A DNA stretch of 50,767 nt from an uncultured Oscillospiraceae bacterium (GTDB lineage: Bacteria; Bacillota; Clostridia; Oscillospirales; Oscillospiraceae): contig CALXDL010000025.1 of assembly GCA_944387055.1 (NCBI GenBank), positions 1 through 50,767 of the forward strand, written 5' to 3'. Shown in pieces: positions 38,748 to 47,391 of the stretch; position 1 is the first letter of the stretch, and the number at the start of each line of letters is the position of its first letter. The notes under the pieces are model-generated. The model was given only the letters and a program-made list of their open reading frames with translations, was not told the origin of the DNA and searched no databases. The position numbers and the translations under genes were made by a program.

Positions 38748-40163
38748 ATGGACGACTCCGCCGTCCACAGCGGGATGCGGGACATGACAGTGGGCACTCC
38801 GGCGGGACACATCTTCCGCTTCGCCCTGCCCTTGTTGGCGGGCAGCTTCCTCCAGCAGCTCTACAATATGGTGGACAGCTGGGTGGTGGGCAGATATGTG
38901 GGAGACGCGGCCCTGGCCGCGGTCGGCGTGGGGTTCCCGGTGATCTTCATGTTCACGTCGCTGTTCATGGGCCTGTCCAACGGCGGCACCGTGGTGATCG
39001 CCCAGTCCTATGGCGCCGGACAGATGGACCGCGTCCGCGATGCGGTGGACACCATCTACACCGCCTTCATGGCTGCGGCCATCCCCGTCACTGTGCTGGC
39101 CGTCCTGCTGGTGGATCCTATCCTGCTCCTGCTGCGGGTGGATGAGAGTGCCCGGCAGGAGGCCCGCACCTATCTGCTGGTGGTCTGCGCCGGATCCGTG
39201 GGGGCCATCGGCTATAACCTCAACGCCGGCATCCTGGGCGGCCTGGGCAACAGCCGCTCCACGCTGCTCTTCCTCTCGATCGCCGCCGGGATGAACATTT
39301 TTTTGGATCTTGCCCTGGTGCTCTGGGCGGACATGGGCGTCCTGGGCGTAGCGGTGGGCACCATCGTCTCCCAGGCATCCTCCTGGCTCTTCGGCATCTT
39401 CTATATCCGTCTCCGCTATCCTGCGATCGCCATCCGCCCCTTTTGCCGGCGCTTCGACCGGGCGCTGTTCCGCCAGATCATGGGCATCGGCCTGCCGGCG
39501 GGGATCCAGATGTCCCTGGTGGCCCTGGGCTCCATGGTGGTCATGAGCAAGATCAACTCTTTCGGCGAGGCATTCACCGCCGGTTACAACGTGGGGTACC
39601 GGCTCGATCAGCTGGCCTTCCTGCCGGTGCAGAGCCTCTCCAATGCGGTCACGGCTTTCGTGGGACAAAACATCGGGGCGCGGCGCCTCGACCGCGCCCG
39701 CAGCGGCATCCGAGTGACGGTGGCCGCCGCAGTGGCCTGGTCTGCGCTGATGGCGGCGGTGCTGATCCCCTTCGGCGCTCCTCTCGTGCGTCTGTTCTCC
39801 AGTACGGAAGCCGTCGTCCAGGCAGGGAGCGCGTATCTGCAGTGCATCATGCCGTTCTATGGGCTCTTCGCCGTCATGTTCTCCCTGAACAACGCCATGC
39901 GGGGCGCAGGAGAGAGCGTGTTCCCCATGGTGGACACGGTGTTCTCCCTGATCTTGCTGCGGATCCCCGCGGTCTATTGGCTGGCCGACCAGTTCGGGCC
40001 GGACGTCATGTATTATGGGATCGGCGTGGGGTGGGTACTGGGCTTCCTGCTGACCGTCGTCTATTATTTCTCCGGCCGCTGGAAGCGGCGGATCCTCCCG
40101 GCGGACCGCCCCTCTGGGCCAAACGGCATCTTTCCCCCAAAAAACGATCCGCGGACATTGTAA
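38748..40163 (+). CDS. MATE family efflux transporter
   Basis: 471 residues with twelve helices in two MATE repeats: FALPLLAGSFLQQLYNMVDSWVVGRYVGDAALAAVGV at residue 25 onward, GLSNGGTVVIAQSYGAG, then GIGLPAGIQMSLVALGSMVV, VGQNIGARR and NNAMRGAGESVFPM in the second repeat. It is a Na+- or H+-coupled exporter of drugs and cationic compounds; substrate not predictable. AAGGAGG lies seven bases before ATG. Its stop codon overlaps the -35 box of the metG promoter. Confidence 0.92.
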   Translation: MDDSAVHSGMRDMTVGTPAGHIFRFALPLLAGSFLQQLYNMVDSWVVGRYVGDAALAAVGVGFPVIFMFTSLFMGLSNGGTVVIAQSYGAGQMDRVRDAVDTIYTAFMAAAIPVTVLAVLLVDPILLLLRVDESARQEARTYLLVVCAGSVGAIGYNLNAGILGGLGNSRSTLLFLSIAAGMNIFLDLALVLWADMGVLGVAVGTIVSQASSWLFGIFYIRLRYPAIAIRPFCRRFDRALFRQIMGIGLPAGIQMSLVALGSMVVMSKINSFGEAFTAGYNVGYRLDQLAFLPVQSLSNAVTAFVGQNIGARRLDRARSGIRVTVAAAVAWSALMAAVLIPFGAPLVRLFSSTEAVVQAGSAYLQCIMPFYGLFAVMFSLNNAMRGAGESVFPMVDTVFSLILLRIPAVYWLADQFGPDVMYYGIGVGWVLGFLLTVVYYFSGRWKRRILPADRPSGPNGIFPPKNDPRTL

Positions 40164-40186
40164 TCCTCATCCATCCAGCGTATAAT
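40158..40186 (+). promoter_or_regulatory. Promoter of metG
   Basis: TTGTAA (40158-40163) and TATAAT (40181-40186), spacer 17. The -35 box is the last Leu codon plus stop codon of the MATE gene. There is no room for a T-box leader before metG. Confidence 0.8.
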
Positions 40187-40248
40187 AGGAAGTCGTGTCA
40201 ATACCGGCCCTCTTCCATTCGGAGCGGCCGTCGATAAGGAGAAAGCTC

Positions 40249-42276
40249 ATGGAAAAGAAAACGTTCTATCTCACCACTCCCATCTACTATCCCTCGGACA
40301 AGCTCCACATCGGCCACACCTACTGCACAGTGGCCACGGATGCCATCGCGCGCTACAAGCGGCTCAAGGGGCTCGATGTGATGTTCCTCACCGGCACCGA
40401 TGAGCACGGTCAGAAGATCGAGTCCAAGGCCGCTGAGGCCGGCGTCTCTCCCCAGGAATTCGTGGACCGCATCGTGGACGGTCCCCGCGGCGTCCGAGAC
40501 CTGTGGAAGCTGATGGATATCTCCAACGACCGCTTCATCCGCACCACGGACGATTACCACGTGGAGAGCATCCAGAAGATCTTCAAGAAGATGTATGAGA
40601 AGGGCGATATCTACAAGGGCGCCTATAAAGGCAAGTATTGCACTCCCTGCGAGTCCTTTTGGACGGAGAGCCAACTCAAGGACGGCTGCTGTCCCGACTG
40701 CGGCCGCCCTGTGGTGGACGCGGAGGAGGAGGCCTACTTCTTCCGGCTGAGCAAGTACGCCGACCGGGTGCGGGACCTGCTGGAGAACACGGATTTCCTC
40801 CAGCCCCGCAGCCGTGTCAACGAGATGGTGAAAAACTTCATCGAGCCGGGCCTGGAGGATCTGTGTGTCTCCCGCACCAGCTTCTCCTGGGGCGTCCCCG
40901 TGGACTTCGACCCCGGCCATGTGGTCTATGTGTGGGTGGACGCCCTGTTCAACTATACCACCGCCCTGGGGTTCCTCAATGACCGCTACCATGACTATGA
41001 CAAGTACTGGCCCGCGGACGTCCACATCGTGGGCAAGGAGATCGTGCGCTTCCACTCCATCATCTGGCCCGCCATGCTCATGAGCATGGAGATGCCCCTG
41101 CCCAAGCATGTCTTCGGCCACGGCTGGCTGCTGCTGGATGGCGGCAAGATGTCCAAGTCCAAAGGAAACGTGGTGGATCCTTATATCCTGGCGGAGAAAT
41201 TCGGCGTGGACGCGCTGCGCTTCTTCCTGATGCGCACGTTCCCCTTCGGCTCTGACGGCAATTTCAGCAACGAGCTGCTGATCCAGACCATCAACACGGA
41301 CCTTGCCAATGACCTGGGCAACCTGGTCTCCCGCACCACCGCTATGGTCGGCAAGTATTTCGGCGGCGTGCTGCCTGCGGGCTGCGGCGCCACGGAAGAG
41401 GAGCGGCAGGCCGCCCTGGCGGACAGCTGCACCGCGTCCGGAGAGGGTCCCGCCCAGTTCGATCTGGACCTGGCCCATCAGGCCGCGCACTTGCGGGCGG
41501 CATATGAGGCCGCCATGGAATCTTTCGCCCCCCACAAGGCCCTGGACGAGGTGTTCAAAGTCATCCAGCGGGCCAACAAGTATATCGATGAGTGCGCTCC
41601 CTGGGTGCTGGCCAAGGACATGGCGGTCAACGGCGCGCGGCTGGCCCACGTGATGTACGTCCTGTTGGAGACCACCCGCATCTGCGGCATCCTCCTCAGC
41701 CCCTTCATGCCGAGCAGCTGCGAGAAGCTCTTCGCTCAGATCGGCGCCTGCGAGCACTGCCGCACCTGGGACTCTGCCGCCGTGTGGGGCGCCTTGAGCG
41801 ACACCGCCTCCGTCACCAAGGGAGAGAACCTCTTCCCCCGCATCGATATGGACAAGGCCCTGGCCGAGCTGGAGGCCGCCGAGGCCGCGGCCAAGACGGC
41901 GGATCAGCCGGATATCGAGCTGGAGCCGCAGCTCACGGAGCAGGTGGATTTCGACACGTTCTGCCGGTCTGATTTCCGGGCCGTGAAGGTGAAAGCCTGT
42001 GACGCGGTGAAAAAAAGCGCGAAGCTGTTGCGCTTCACGCTGGACGACGGCACCGGCACGGACCGCCAGATCCTCTCCGGCATCCACAAGTTCTATGAGC
42101 CCGAAGAGCTGGTGGGCAAGACCCTGGTGGCCATCGTGAACCTGCCGCCCCGAAAGATGATGGGTCTGGAGAGCAACGGGATGCTGCTCTCTGCGGTCCA
42201 CACAGAGAACGGAGAGGAGCGCCTGCACCTCATCATGGTGGACGACGCCATCCCCGCCGGCGCCAAACTCTGCTGA
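40249..42276 (+). CDS. metG: Methionyl-tRNA synthetase with C-terminal tRNA-binding domain
   Basis: A 675-residue class I synthetase. HIGH signature at residues 20-23 (KLHIGHTY), a zinc knuckle with CTPCESFW and CPDCGRP near 127-148, KMSKSKGN near 300, an anticodon-binding helical domain, and a C-terminal Trbp111/EMAPII-like domain (FDTFCRSDFRAVKVKAC, PPRKMMGLESNGMLLSA) from about 570. Length is typical for bacteria with the fused domain. ATG 40249 has AAGGAG seven bases upstream; an in-frame start at 40195 adds an unsupported tail. Own promoter. Confidence 0.97.
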   Translation: MEKKTFYLTTPIYYPSDKLHIGHTYCTVATDAIARYKRLKGLDVMFLTGTDEHGQKIESKAAEAGVSPQEFVDRIVDGPRGVRDLWKLMDISNDRFIRTTDDYHVESIQKIFKKMYEKGDIYKGAYKGKYCTPCESFWTESQLKDGCCPDCGRPVVDAEEEAYFFRLSKYADRVRDLLENTDFLQPRSRVNEMVKNFIEPGLEDLCVSRTSFSWGVPVDFDPGHVVYVWVDALFNYTTALGFLNDRYHDYDKYWPADVHIVGKEIVRFHSIIWPAMLMSMEMPLPKHVFGHGWLLLDGGKMSKSKGNVVDPYILAEKFGVDALRFFLMRTFPFGSDGNFSNELLIQTINTDLANDLGNLVSRTTAMVGKYFGGVLPAGCGATEEERQAALADSCTASGEGPAQFDLDLAHQAAHLRAAYEAAMESFAPHKALDEVFKVIQRANKYIDECAPWVLAKDMAVNGARLAHVMYVLLETTRICGILLSPFMPSSCEKLFAQIGACEHCRTWDSAAVWGALSDTASVTKGENLFPRIDMDKALAELEAAEAAAKTADQPDIELEPQLTEQVDFDTFCRSDFRAVKVKACDAVKKSAKLLRFTLDDGTGTDRQILSGIHKFYEPEELVGKTLVAIVNLPPRKMMGLESNGMLLSAVHTENGEERLHLIMVDDAIPAGAKLC

Positions 42277-42307
42277 GCATGCGCCCGATACCGGGCGCTG
42301 GCTAGGA

Positions 42308-42350
42308 AGGCCGCCCCGCCGGCAAGCATCGGCGGGGCGGCCTCTCTTTC
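42308..42350. terminator. Terminator between metG and convergent thpR
   Basis: AGGCCGCCCCGCC paired with GGCGGGGCGGCCT around a ten-base loop, followed on plus by CTCTTTC. Confidence 0.72.
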
Positions 42351-42366
42351 ATGGGACACGGCCCCT

Positions 42367-42864
42367 TCACAGCGTTTTGCCCCAGATCTCCCGATACCGC
42401 GGGCCGCCGGAGGGCGGGCAGGACTCCAGGAGCGCCACCCGCCGCACGGTCATGCCGGTGGATGGCACCGCCACTGCCGGGGCCTCGCCCCGCCAATGGC
42501 GGACCAGCGTGATGTGGGGCAGCCAGGACCGCCGCTCGATCGGGAAGCCCGCCTCCCGCAGCGACGCCTGCACGTTGAGAGCCAGACGCTCCAGCTCTGG
42601 TCCCGCCCGGACGCCGGCCCACCACAGATCGCCGAAGCAGCCCAGCCCCTCCACGGTCAGGGAGAGGCCTCTGCCCTCCAGCACCGCCTCTAGGACGGTC
42701 TGCGCTGCCGCCGGCCGGTCCGTCTCCCCCAGGAACGCCAGCGTCAGGTGCAGGTCCTGCGGGTGGGGGAACGCTCCGCGGCCCTGCCGCCGGAGCGTGT
42801 CCTGGACGTCTGCCAGCATCCGGCGTACTGCCGGAGAGAGTTCGATCGCTACGAACGAACGCAT
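42367..42864 (-). CDS. thpR: RNA 2',3'-cyclic phosphodiesterase (2H family)
   Basis: 165 residues with the two His-x-Thr/Ser motifs of 2H phosphoesterases: LHLTLAFLGE near residue 38 and LPHITLVRHW near 115, plus the opening RSFVAIELSPAVRRML. Such enzymes hydrolyse 2',3'-cyclic phosphates of RNA ends or ligate tRNA halves. ATG 42864 is chosen for GAGGAG six bases upstream; the frame runs to 42909. It is divergent from the HAD gene with only a 76-base gap, so both promoters must be compact. Confidence 0.92.
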   Translation of the reverse strand: MRSFVAIELSPAVRRMLADVQDTLRRQGRGAFPHPQDLHLTLAFLGETDRPAAAQTVLEAVLEGRGLSLTVEGLGCFGDLWWAGVRAGPELERLALNVQASLREAGFPIERRSWLPHITLVRHWRGEAPAVAVPSTGMTVRRVALLESCPPSGGPRYREIWGKTL

Positions 42865-42940
42865 ATCGCGCTCCTCTCCCGCGGCCGCATCCGGCCGCGC
42901 ACTAGACATCGATCAAGCATCGCGAAAGGATGTGATCTCT

Positions 42941-43597
42941 ATGAGGCTGCAAAGCGCCATCTTCGATATGGACGGCACGTTGCTGGACTCCATGGGCATG
43001 TGGAAAGACCTGGGTGCCGACGTGCTCCGGCGGCTGGGCTATGTGCCGGGACCGGATCTTGCCGAGAAACTGGGGACCCTGACGATCCGTGAAGGGGCCG
43101 CCTACTGCAAGGAGGCCTACCACATCCCTCAGACAGTGGATGCCATCGTGGCCTTCATCCAGCAGCGGGTAGCGGACTTCTATCACAGCGAAGTCCAGGC
43201 GAAGCCCGGTGTGCGGGAGTTCCTCTCGCTCCTGAAGATGGAGGGCGTGTGGATGTATGTGGCCACCGCCACGGACCGCCCTCTGGCGGAGGCGGCTCTC
43301 CGCCAGGCAGGGATCCGGGACTATTTCCGTGGGATCCTCACCTGTGAGGAGGTGGGCCACGGCAAAGACCAGCCAGACGTGTTCGAGGGAGCGCTGCGCC
43401 GCCTCCGCTCCACCAAGAAGGACACTGTGGTCTTCGAGGACGCTCTCTATGCCATCCGCACCGCCAAGGCGGCTGGCTTCCGGGTGGCAGGCGTATACGA
43501 TCCATCGGCCGAGGCAGACCAGGCCGCCATCCAGGCCCTCTCGGACTATTACATCCGCTCCTTCGAGGAGATGTTCGAGACCCGGATGCTGGAGTGA
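42941..43597 (+). CDS. HAD family hydrolase (beta-phosphoglucomutase/phosphatase-like)
   Basis: 218 residues. Motif I FDMDGTLLDS (nucleophile Asp9 and Asp11), a helical cap around residues 20-80, motif II in YVATATDRPL, motif III Lys in GHGKDQPD and motif IV VFEDALYAIRTAKAAG. It lacks an obvious sugar-specific signature, so the substrate is open. AAAGGA lies ten bases before ATG. A single gene with its own terminator. Confidence 0.88.
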   Translation: MRLQSAIFDMDGTLLDSMGMWKDLGADVLRRLGYVPGPDLAEKLGTLTIREGAAYCKEAYHIPQTVDAIVAFIQQRVADFYHSEVQAKPGVREFLSLLKMEGVWMYVATATDRPLAEAALRQAGIRDYFRGILTCEEVGHGKDQPDVFEGALRRLRSTKKDTVVFEDALYAIRTAKAAGFRVAGVYDPSAEADQAAIQALSDYYIRSFEEMFETRMLE

Positions 43598-43598
43598 T

Positions 43599-43633
43599 AT
43601 CTGGCGGGGCACGTCCCGCCAGATCATTTTTTT
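43599..43633 (+). terminator. Terminator after the HAD gene
   Basis: ATCTGGCGGG-GCACGT-CCCGCCAGAT, then CATTTTTTT. Confidence 0.87.
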
Positions 43634-43639
43634 CAAGGC

Positions 43640-43668
43640 TGTAACGTTTCGCTCTCCAAAAGGATCTA
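43640..43668 (+). promoter_or_regulatory. ECF-type promoter of the sigma/anti-sigma operon
   Basis: TGTAAC (43640-43645) and GATCTA (43663-43668) are 17 bases apart. The -35 half fits the AAC motif of ECF promoters, and the -10 half resembles CGTCTA. Autoregulation by the sigma factor is likely but not proven. Confidence 0.42.
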
Positions 43669-43690
43669 TGGATGAAAGGAGGAGACCGGA

Positions 43691-44182
43691 ATGGACGATA
43701 TGGACCTCGTCTACCAGCAGCACGCCCAGACTGTCTACCGCTTCCTCCTCTCCCAGTGCCGGGATCCGGGGCTCGCAGAGGAGCTGACCCAGGAGACGTT
43801 CTATCAGGCCATCCGATCCGTGGACCGGTTCGACGGGACCTGTAAAGTATCCACCTGGCTGTGTCAGATCGCCAAGCATCAGCTCTACCATCATCAGCGC
43901 AAGCGCCGTCGGGAAACGCCCCTCCCGGAAGAAGCCGACACCATCCCGCCCCTTCCATCTGCCGAGGCGGAGGCCTTGGACCGAGACGGGCGGCTCGCTC
44001 TGCTGCGGCAGATCCACCGGTTGCCGGAACCAGGGCGGGAGGTGGTGTATCTGCGTTCGTTCGGGGACCTGAGCTTCCGGGAGATCGGCGACGTGCTGGG
44101 GAGGACGGAGACCTGGGCCCGCGTGACCTTTTATCGTTGTAAGGAGAAACTGCGTTCAGGAGGTGCGGACGATGAAAAATGA
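43691..44182 (+). CDS. ECF-type RNA polymerase sigma factor
   Basis: 163 residues with sigma-70 region 2 (YRFLLSQCRDPGLAEELTQETFYQAIRSVDRFDGTCKVSTWLCQIAKHQLYHH-type, about residues 15-70) and region 4 (LPEPGREVVYLRSFGDLSFREIGDVLGRTETWARVTFYRCKEKLR-type helix-turn-helix, about 108-155); no region 3. AAGGAGG lies eight bases before ATG. It overlaps the anti-sigma gene by 11 bases, so the two are translated together. It may serve the ECF-type promoter at 4251, though ECF families cannot be matched from sequence alone here. Confidence 0.92.
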   Translation: MDDMDLVYQQHAQTVYRFLLSQCRDPGLAEELTQETFYQAIRSVDRFDGTCKVSTWLCQIAKHQLYHHQRKRRRETPLPEEADTIPPLPSAEAEALDRDGRLALLRQIHRLPEPGREVVYLRSFGDLSFREIGDVLGRTETWARVTFYRCKEKLRSGGADDEK

Positions 44183-45239
44183 CTTGACCTGCGCCGTAGT
44201 GGAAGACCTGCTGCCTGCTTATGCCGAGGGGCTCACTGCCGCAGAGACCAGCCAGGCCGTGGAGCGCCATCTGGCGGCGTGTCCGGCGTGCACGGCGAAG
44301 CTGGCGGCCATGCGGACGCCAGAGACGGGACCGGTGCACAGCGGTGAGACCGTCAAAGAGGTGGATTATCTCAAAAAAGTCAAGCGGCGGAGCCGGGGGC
44401 GTGTGGTGCTGGCCGTTCTGATCACAGGACTGGTGCTGTTGGGCGCGGCGGCGGCCAAGGTGTTTTTGATCGGCAGTCCCGCCAGCGCGGAGGCCATGAC
44501 CTTCTATGCTGAGCAGTCGGGCGGGACGCTCTCCCTGCGCATCTCCTCCTCCGCTTCCGCCAATGCCTACTGGGGCTGGGACCTGGAACAAAGCGGCGGC
44601 GTGGTACAGATCACTGCCCGGGAGGGGCTGGTGTCTTTCCTCCACAACGACGCCTCCGCTCAGCTGACCGTCCCCCTGGAGGGCGTGGAGGAGGTGTACC
44701 TGTGCGGCCGCCTGGTCTGGCAGGAGGGGACGATCACCGCCGGGAAAGCCCTGGAGCGCTTCGAAGCGCTCTATGCGGTCCGCACGCCTTATGTCGGGGA
44801 CCCATCGGCTCTCGGCCAGATCGCGCAGGCGCTGGATCTGGAGCGGCTGGGGCATTACACCACCAGCCTGCAGACCAGCGTCAGCCCCTATGGCTGGACG
44901 CTGGCGTTCGACCAGGAGATCGAGGGCCTGACGGACGCCATGATGACCTATCTGGCTCCGCAGATGCTGGCCGTGGTGGAGAACTTGGGCGTCGTCTCTT
45001 GGACCTATCCAGATGCCCAGGGAGATATCCAGACCCATTCCATCACGCTGGAAGAGGCAAATGCCCGTCTGCCGGAGTTGACCAATGCCTATAACGCGGA
45101 CAATGGCACCGACTGGCCCGTCCTGGAGAGCGTCAAGGACTTCAGCACCTCTCCTGCCATGCTCCAGCGGCTGGATTCCTTCTTCTGGCAGGTGTATGTG
45201 GACGCTGCGCAGGCGGACCATGCCGGTGCCGCCGGGTGA
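44172..45239 (+). CDS. Anti-sigma factor with zinc-finger domain and extracytoplasmic sensor region
   Basis: 355 residues. N-terminal zf-HC2 anti-sigma domain with His33-x3-Cys37-x2-Cys40 (HLAACPAC) and an upstream Cys7, one transmembrane helix at residues about 77-100 (GRVVLAVLITGLVLLGAAAAKV), and an extracytoplasmic domain of about 250 residues that I cannot name (LSLRISSSASANAYWGW to WTYPDAQGD). It should hold the sigma factor at the membrane until a cell-envelope signal releases it. ATG 44172 is chosen: AGGAGG lies eight bases upstream; an in-frame GTG at 44163 is weaker. Confidence 0.87.
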   Translation: MKNDLTCAVVEDLLPAYAEGLTAAETSQAVERHLAACPACTAKLAAMRTPETGPVHSGETVKEVDYLKKVKRRSRGRVVLAVLITGLVLLGAAAAKVFLIGSPASAEAMTFYAEQSGGTLSLRISSSASANAYWGWDLEQSGGVVQITAREGLVSFLHNDASAQLTVPLEGVEEVYLCGRLVWQEGTITAGKALERFEALYAVRTPYVGDPSALGQIAQALDLERLGHYTTSLQTSVSPYGWTLAFDQEIEGLTDAMMTYLAPQMLAVVENLGVVSWTYPDAQGDIQTHSITLEEANARLPELTNAYNADNGTDWPVLESVKDFSTSPAMLQRLDSFFWQVYVDAAQADHAGAAG

Positions 45240-45259
45240 TGCTCCCACAGCCATGGATA

Positions 45260-45292
45260 GATCCCCCGGGACGAAGATCGTCCCGGGGGATC
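45260..45292. terminator. Terminator between the anti-sigma gene and galM
   Basis: GATCCCCCGGGACGA-AGA-TCGTCCCGGGGGATC, a 15-bp perfect stem; tails are moderately T-rich on plus (ATCCATTTATTTC). Confidence 0.72.
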
Positions 45293-45298
45293 ATCCAT

Positions 45299-46315
45299 TT
45301 ATTTCACGAAGAAGTGCCAGCGGATGGTCTCGTGATATCCCTCGCCCGGCCGGAGCAGGGGAGAGGGGAAGTTGCTGTGATTGATCGCATCGGGGAAGTG
45401 CTGCGCCTCCAGACACACGGCATGGGCGCAGTCATATGTCGCGCCGTCCTTCCCGCTGCGTTCCGTGAGGGACCCCGCCGTGTAGAGCTGCATCCCCGGC
45501 TGGGTGGTGGACAGGTCCAGCGCGATGCCGGTGTCGGGGCACCACAGCTCTGCCGACCAGCGCTCGCCCTGCCGCAGGACGAAATTGTGGTCGTATCCCC
45601 GGGTGGCCGCCAGGAAGGGGGCCGCCAGCCGCTCTCCCAGCACTGTGGGCGTCCGCAGGTCCAGAGGCGTCCCCTCCACCGGCGCGATGGCGCCCGTAGG
45701 CACCTTGCCGCTGCCAGCGGGGGTGTAGGCATCCGCCAGGATGGTGAGCACATGGCCGTCCACCCGGCCGCCGTCATGGCCCGCCAGATTGAAATAGCTG
45801 TGGTTCGTCAAGTTCACCACCGTGGGCCCCTCGCTCTTGGCCCGGTAATCTATGGCCAGCGTCCCATCTTTCAGGGTATAGGTGACCTCTGTGTGCAGCG
45901 CCCCGGGGAACCCTTCGTCGCCGTCTGGGGAATCTAGGGAAAAGGTGACGCTGTCCTCCCCGCAGGAATACTGCCAGAGCTTTTTGTGGAACCCCTCCGC
46001 GCCGCCGTGGAGGGTGTTCTCCCCTTCATTGGCTGTGACATGGTAGGTCTTGCCGTCGATGGTGAAGCGTGCGCCGCCGATGCGGTTGGCGCACCGGCCG
46101 ATCGTGGCGCCGAAGCAGGCGTCCATCTCCCGATAGGCCTCCAGACTGTCATAGCCCAGCACCACGTCTGTGGGCCGTCCCTCCCGGTCCGGCACCCACA
46201 GGCTGCGGACCGCAGCGCCATAGGGGATGAGCTCTGCCGAGACGGCGCCGTCCGTCAGTACGATCAGCGGCACGTCTTGGCCCAGCAGGGTCCCAAAGGG
46301 CTTCATCTCCACCAT
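45299..46315 (-). CDS. galM: Galactose mutarotase (aldose 1-epimerase)
   Basis: 338 residues. It interconverts beta- and alpha-D-galactose before GalK. Landmarks: GAAVRSLWVPDREG near residue 33, GRCANRIGGARF with the substrate Arg near 73, NTLHGGAEGFHKKLW near 99, LTNHSYFNLAGH with catalytic His near 170, and CLEAQHFPDAINH with catalytic Glu near 307. It starts three bases after the galE stop; its RBS lies in the last galE codons. Last gene of the gal operon. Confidence 0.95.
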   Translation of the reverse strand: MVEMKPFGTLLGQDVPLIVLTDGAVSAELIPYGAAVRSLWVPDREGRPTDVVLGYDSLEAYREMDACFGATIGRCANRIGGARFTIDGKTYHVTANEGENTLHGGAEGFHKKLWQYSCGEDSVTFSLDSPDGDEGFPGALHTEVTYTLKDGTLAIDYRAKSEGPTVVNLTNHSYFNLAGHDGGRVDGHVLTILADAYTPAGSGKVPTGAIAPVEGTPLDLRTPTVLGERLAAPFLAATRGYDHNFVLRQGERWSAELWCPDTGIALDLSTTQPGMQLYTAGSLTERSGKDGATYDCAHAVCLEAQHFPDAINHSNFPSPLLRPGEGYHETIRWHFFVK

Positions 46316-46318
46316 GGC

Positions 46319-47308
46319 TCAGCCCTCGTAGCCGTTGGGATGGCCGCTGTGCCAGGTCCAGGCGTCGGCGATGATCTCCTCCAGCCCCCGCTTGGGCTTC
46401 CAGCCCAGGACCTGGGCCGCTTTCTGGTTGGAGGCGATCAGGACAGACGGGTCTCCGGCCCGGCGGGGCTCGATCTTAGCGGGGATCTCCCGGCCGGTGA
46501 TCCGGCGGGCGGTGTCGATGATCTCCTTGACGGAATAGCCGTCTCCGCTGCCCAGGTTGAACACGCCGCTCTCCCCGGTCTTCTCCAGATGCTCCAGCGC
46601 CAGCAGGTGGGCCTCCGCCAGGTCGCGGACATGGATATAGTCCCGGATGCAGGTGCCGTCTGCGGTGGGATAGTCGTCGCCAAAGATGCCGATGTGGTCC
46701 CGCTGGCCCAGCGCGGTCTTCATCACCAGGGGGATGAGGTGGCTCTCAGGATCGTGGTCCTCACCGATCCCCACGTCCACATTGGAACCAGCGGCATTGA
46801 AGTAGCGCAAAGCCGCATAGTGGATGCCGTAGGCCTTGTCGCACCACTTGAGCATCCCCTCGATGGCCAGCTTGCTGGCGCCGTAGGGATTGGTGGGGTC
46901 CGTGCGGTCCGTCTCCACGATGGGCTGTTTCTCCGGTTCGCCATAGGTGGCGGCGGTGGAGGAGAACACGATCTTGTCCACACCGTGCTCTTTCATGACC
47001 GTCAGCATGGACTGGGAACCGGCCACGTTGTTGCCGTAGTACTTCAGAGGGTCCTTCACGCTCTCGCCCACCAGAGAATAGGCGGCGAAGTTGATCACGC
47101 CGTCGATCGTGTTCTCGCGGAACACACTGTCCAGGAACGCCGCGTCCCGCAGATCGCCCACGTAGAGCTTCCGGGCGCCCTTCACCGCCTGCCAGTGGCC
47201 GGTGCGCAGATTGTCGACCACCACCACGTCGAAGCCCCGCTCCACCAGCAGAGCCACCATATGACTGCCGATATACCCGGCACCGCCTGCCACAAGGATC
47301 GTTTTCAT
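46319..47308 (-). CDS. galE: UDP-glucose 4-epimerase
   Basis: 329 residues, a short-chain dehydrogenase fold. NAD-binding VAGGAGYIGSHMVALL at residues 6-21, VDNLRTGH, FAAYSLVGESV, catalytic FSSTAATYG (Ser/Thr) and NPYGASKLAIEGML (Tyr-x3-Lys), RYFNAAGSNVD and RDYIHVRDLAEAHL. It recycles UDP-galactose to UDP-glucose in the Leloir pathway. ATG 47308 is chosen over 47314 because AGGAGG sits eight bases from it. Third gene of the operon. Confidence 0.96.
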   Translation of the reverse strand: MKTILVAGGAGYIGSHMVALLVERGFDVVVVDNLRTGHWQAVKGARKLYVGDLRDAAFLDSVFRENTIDGVINFAAYSLVGESVKDPLKYYGNNVAGSQSMLTVMKEHGVDKIVFSSTAATYGEPEKQPIVETDRTDPTNPYGASKLAIEGMLKWCDKAYGIHYAALRYFNAAGSNVDVGIGEDHDPESHLIPLVMKTALGQRDHIGIFGDDYPTADGTCIRDYIHVRDLAEAHLLALEHLEKTGESGVFNLGSGDGYSVKEIIDTARRITGREIPAKIEPRRAGDPSVLIASNQKAAQVLGWKPKRGLEEIIADAWTWHSGHPNGYEG

Positions 47309-47391
47309 GTCCATGACCTCCTATCGAATCACCAATGATGTGGGGACCTATATATACAGCTGCCTTTTCCTGATCAGGGGACGCTCCAGCG

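Noticed and set aside
38604..39668. An N-terminal extension of the EamA transporter to 640 residues
   Set aside because: It would be antisense to the MATE gene and include the divergent promoters; the internal ATG at 38603 has an ideal RBS.
40164..40248. T-box leader before metG
   Set aside because: Only about 60 bases lie between the -10 box and the start codon, and no T-box consensus is present.
40198..42228. A 676-codon minus-strand frame opposite metG
   Set aside because: Shadow of metG, which has HIGH and KMSKS motifs in frame.
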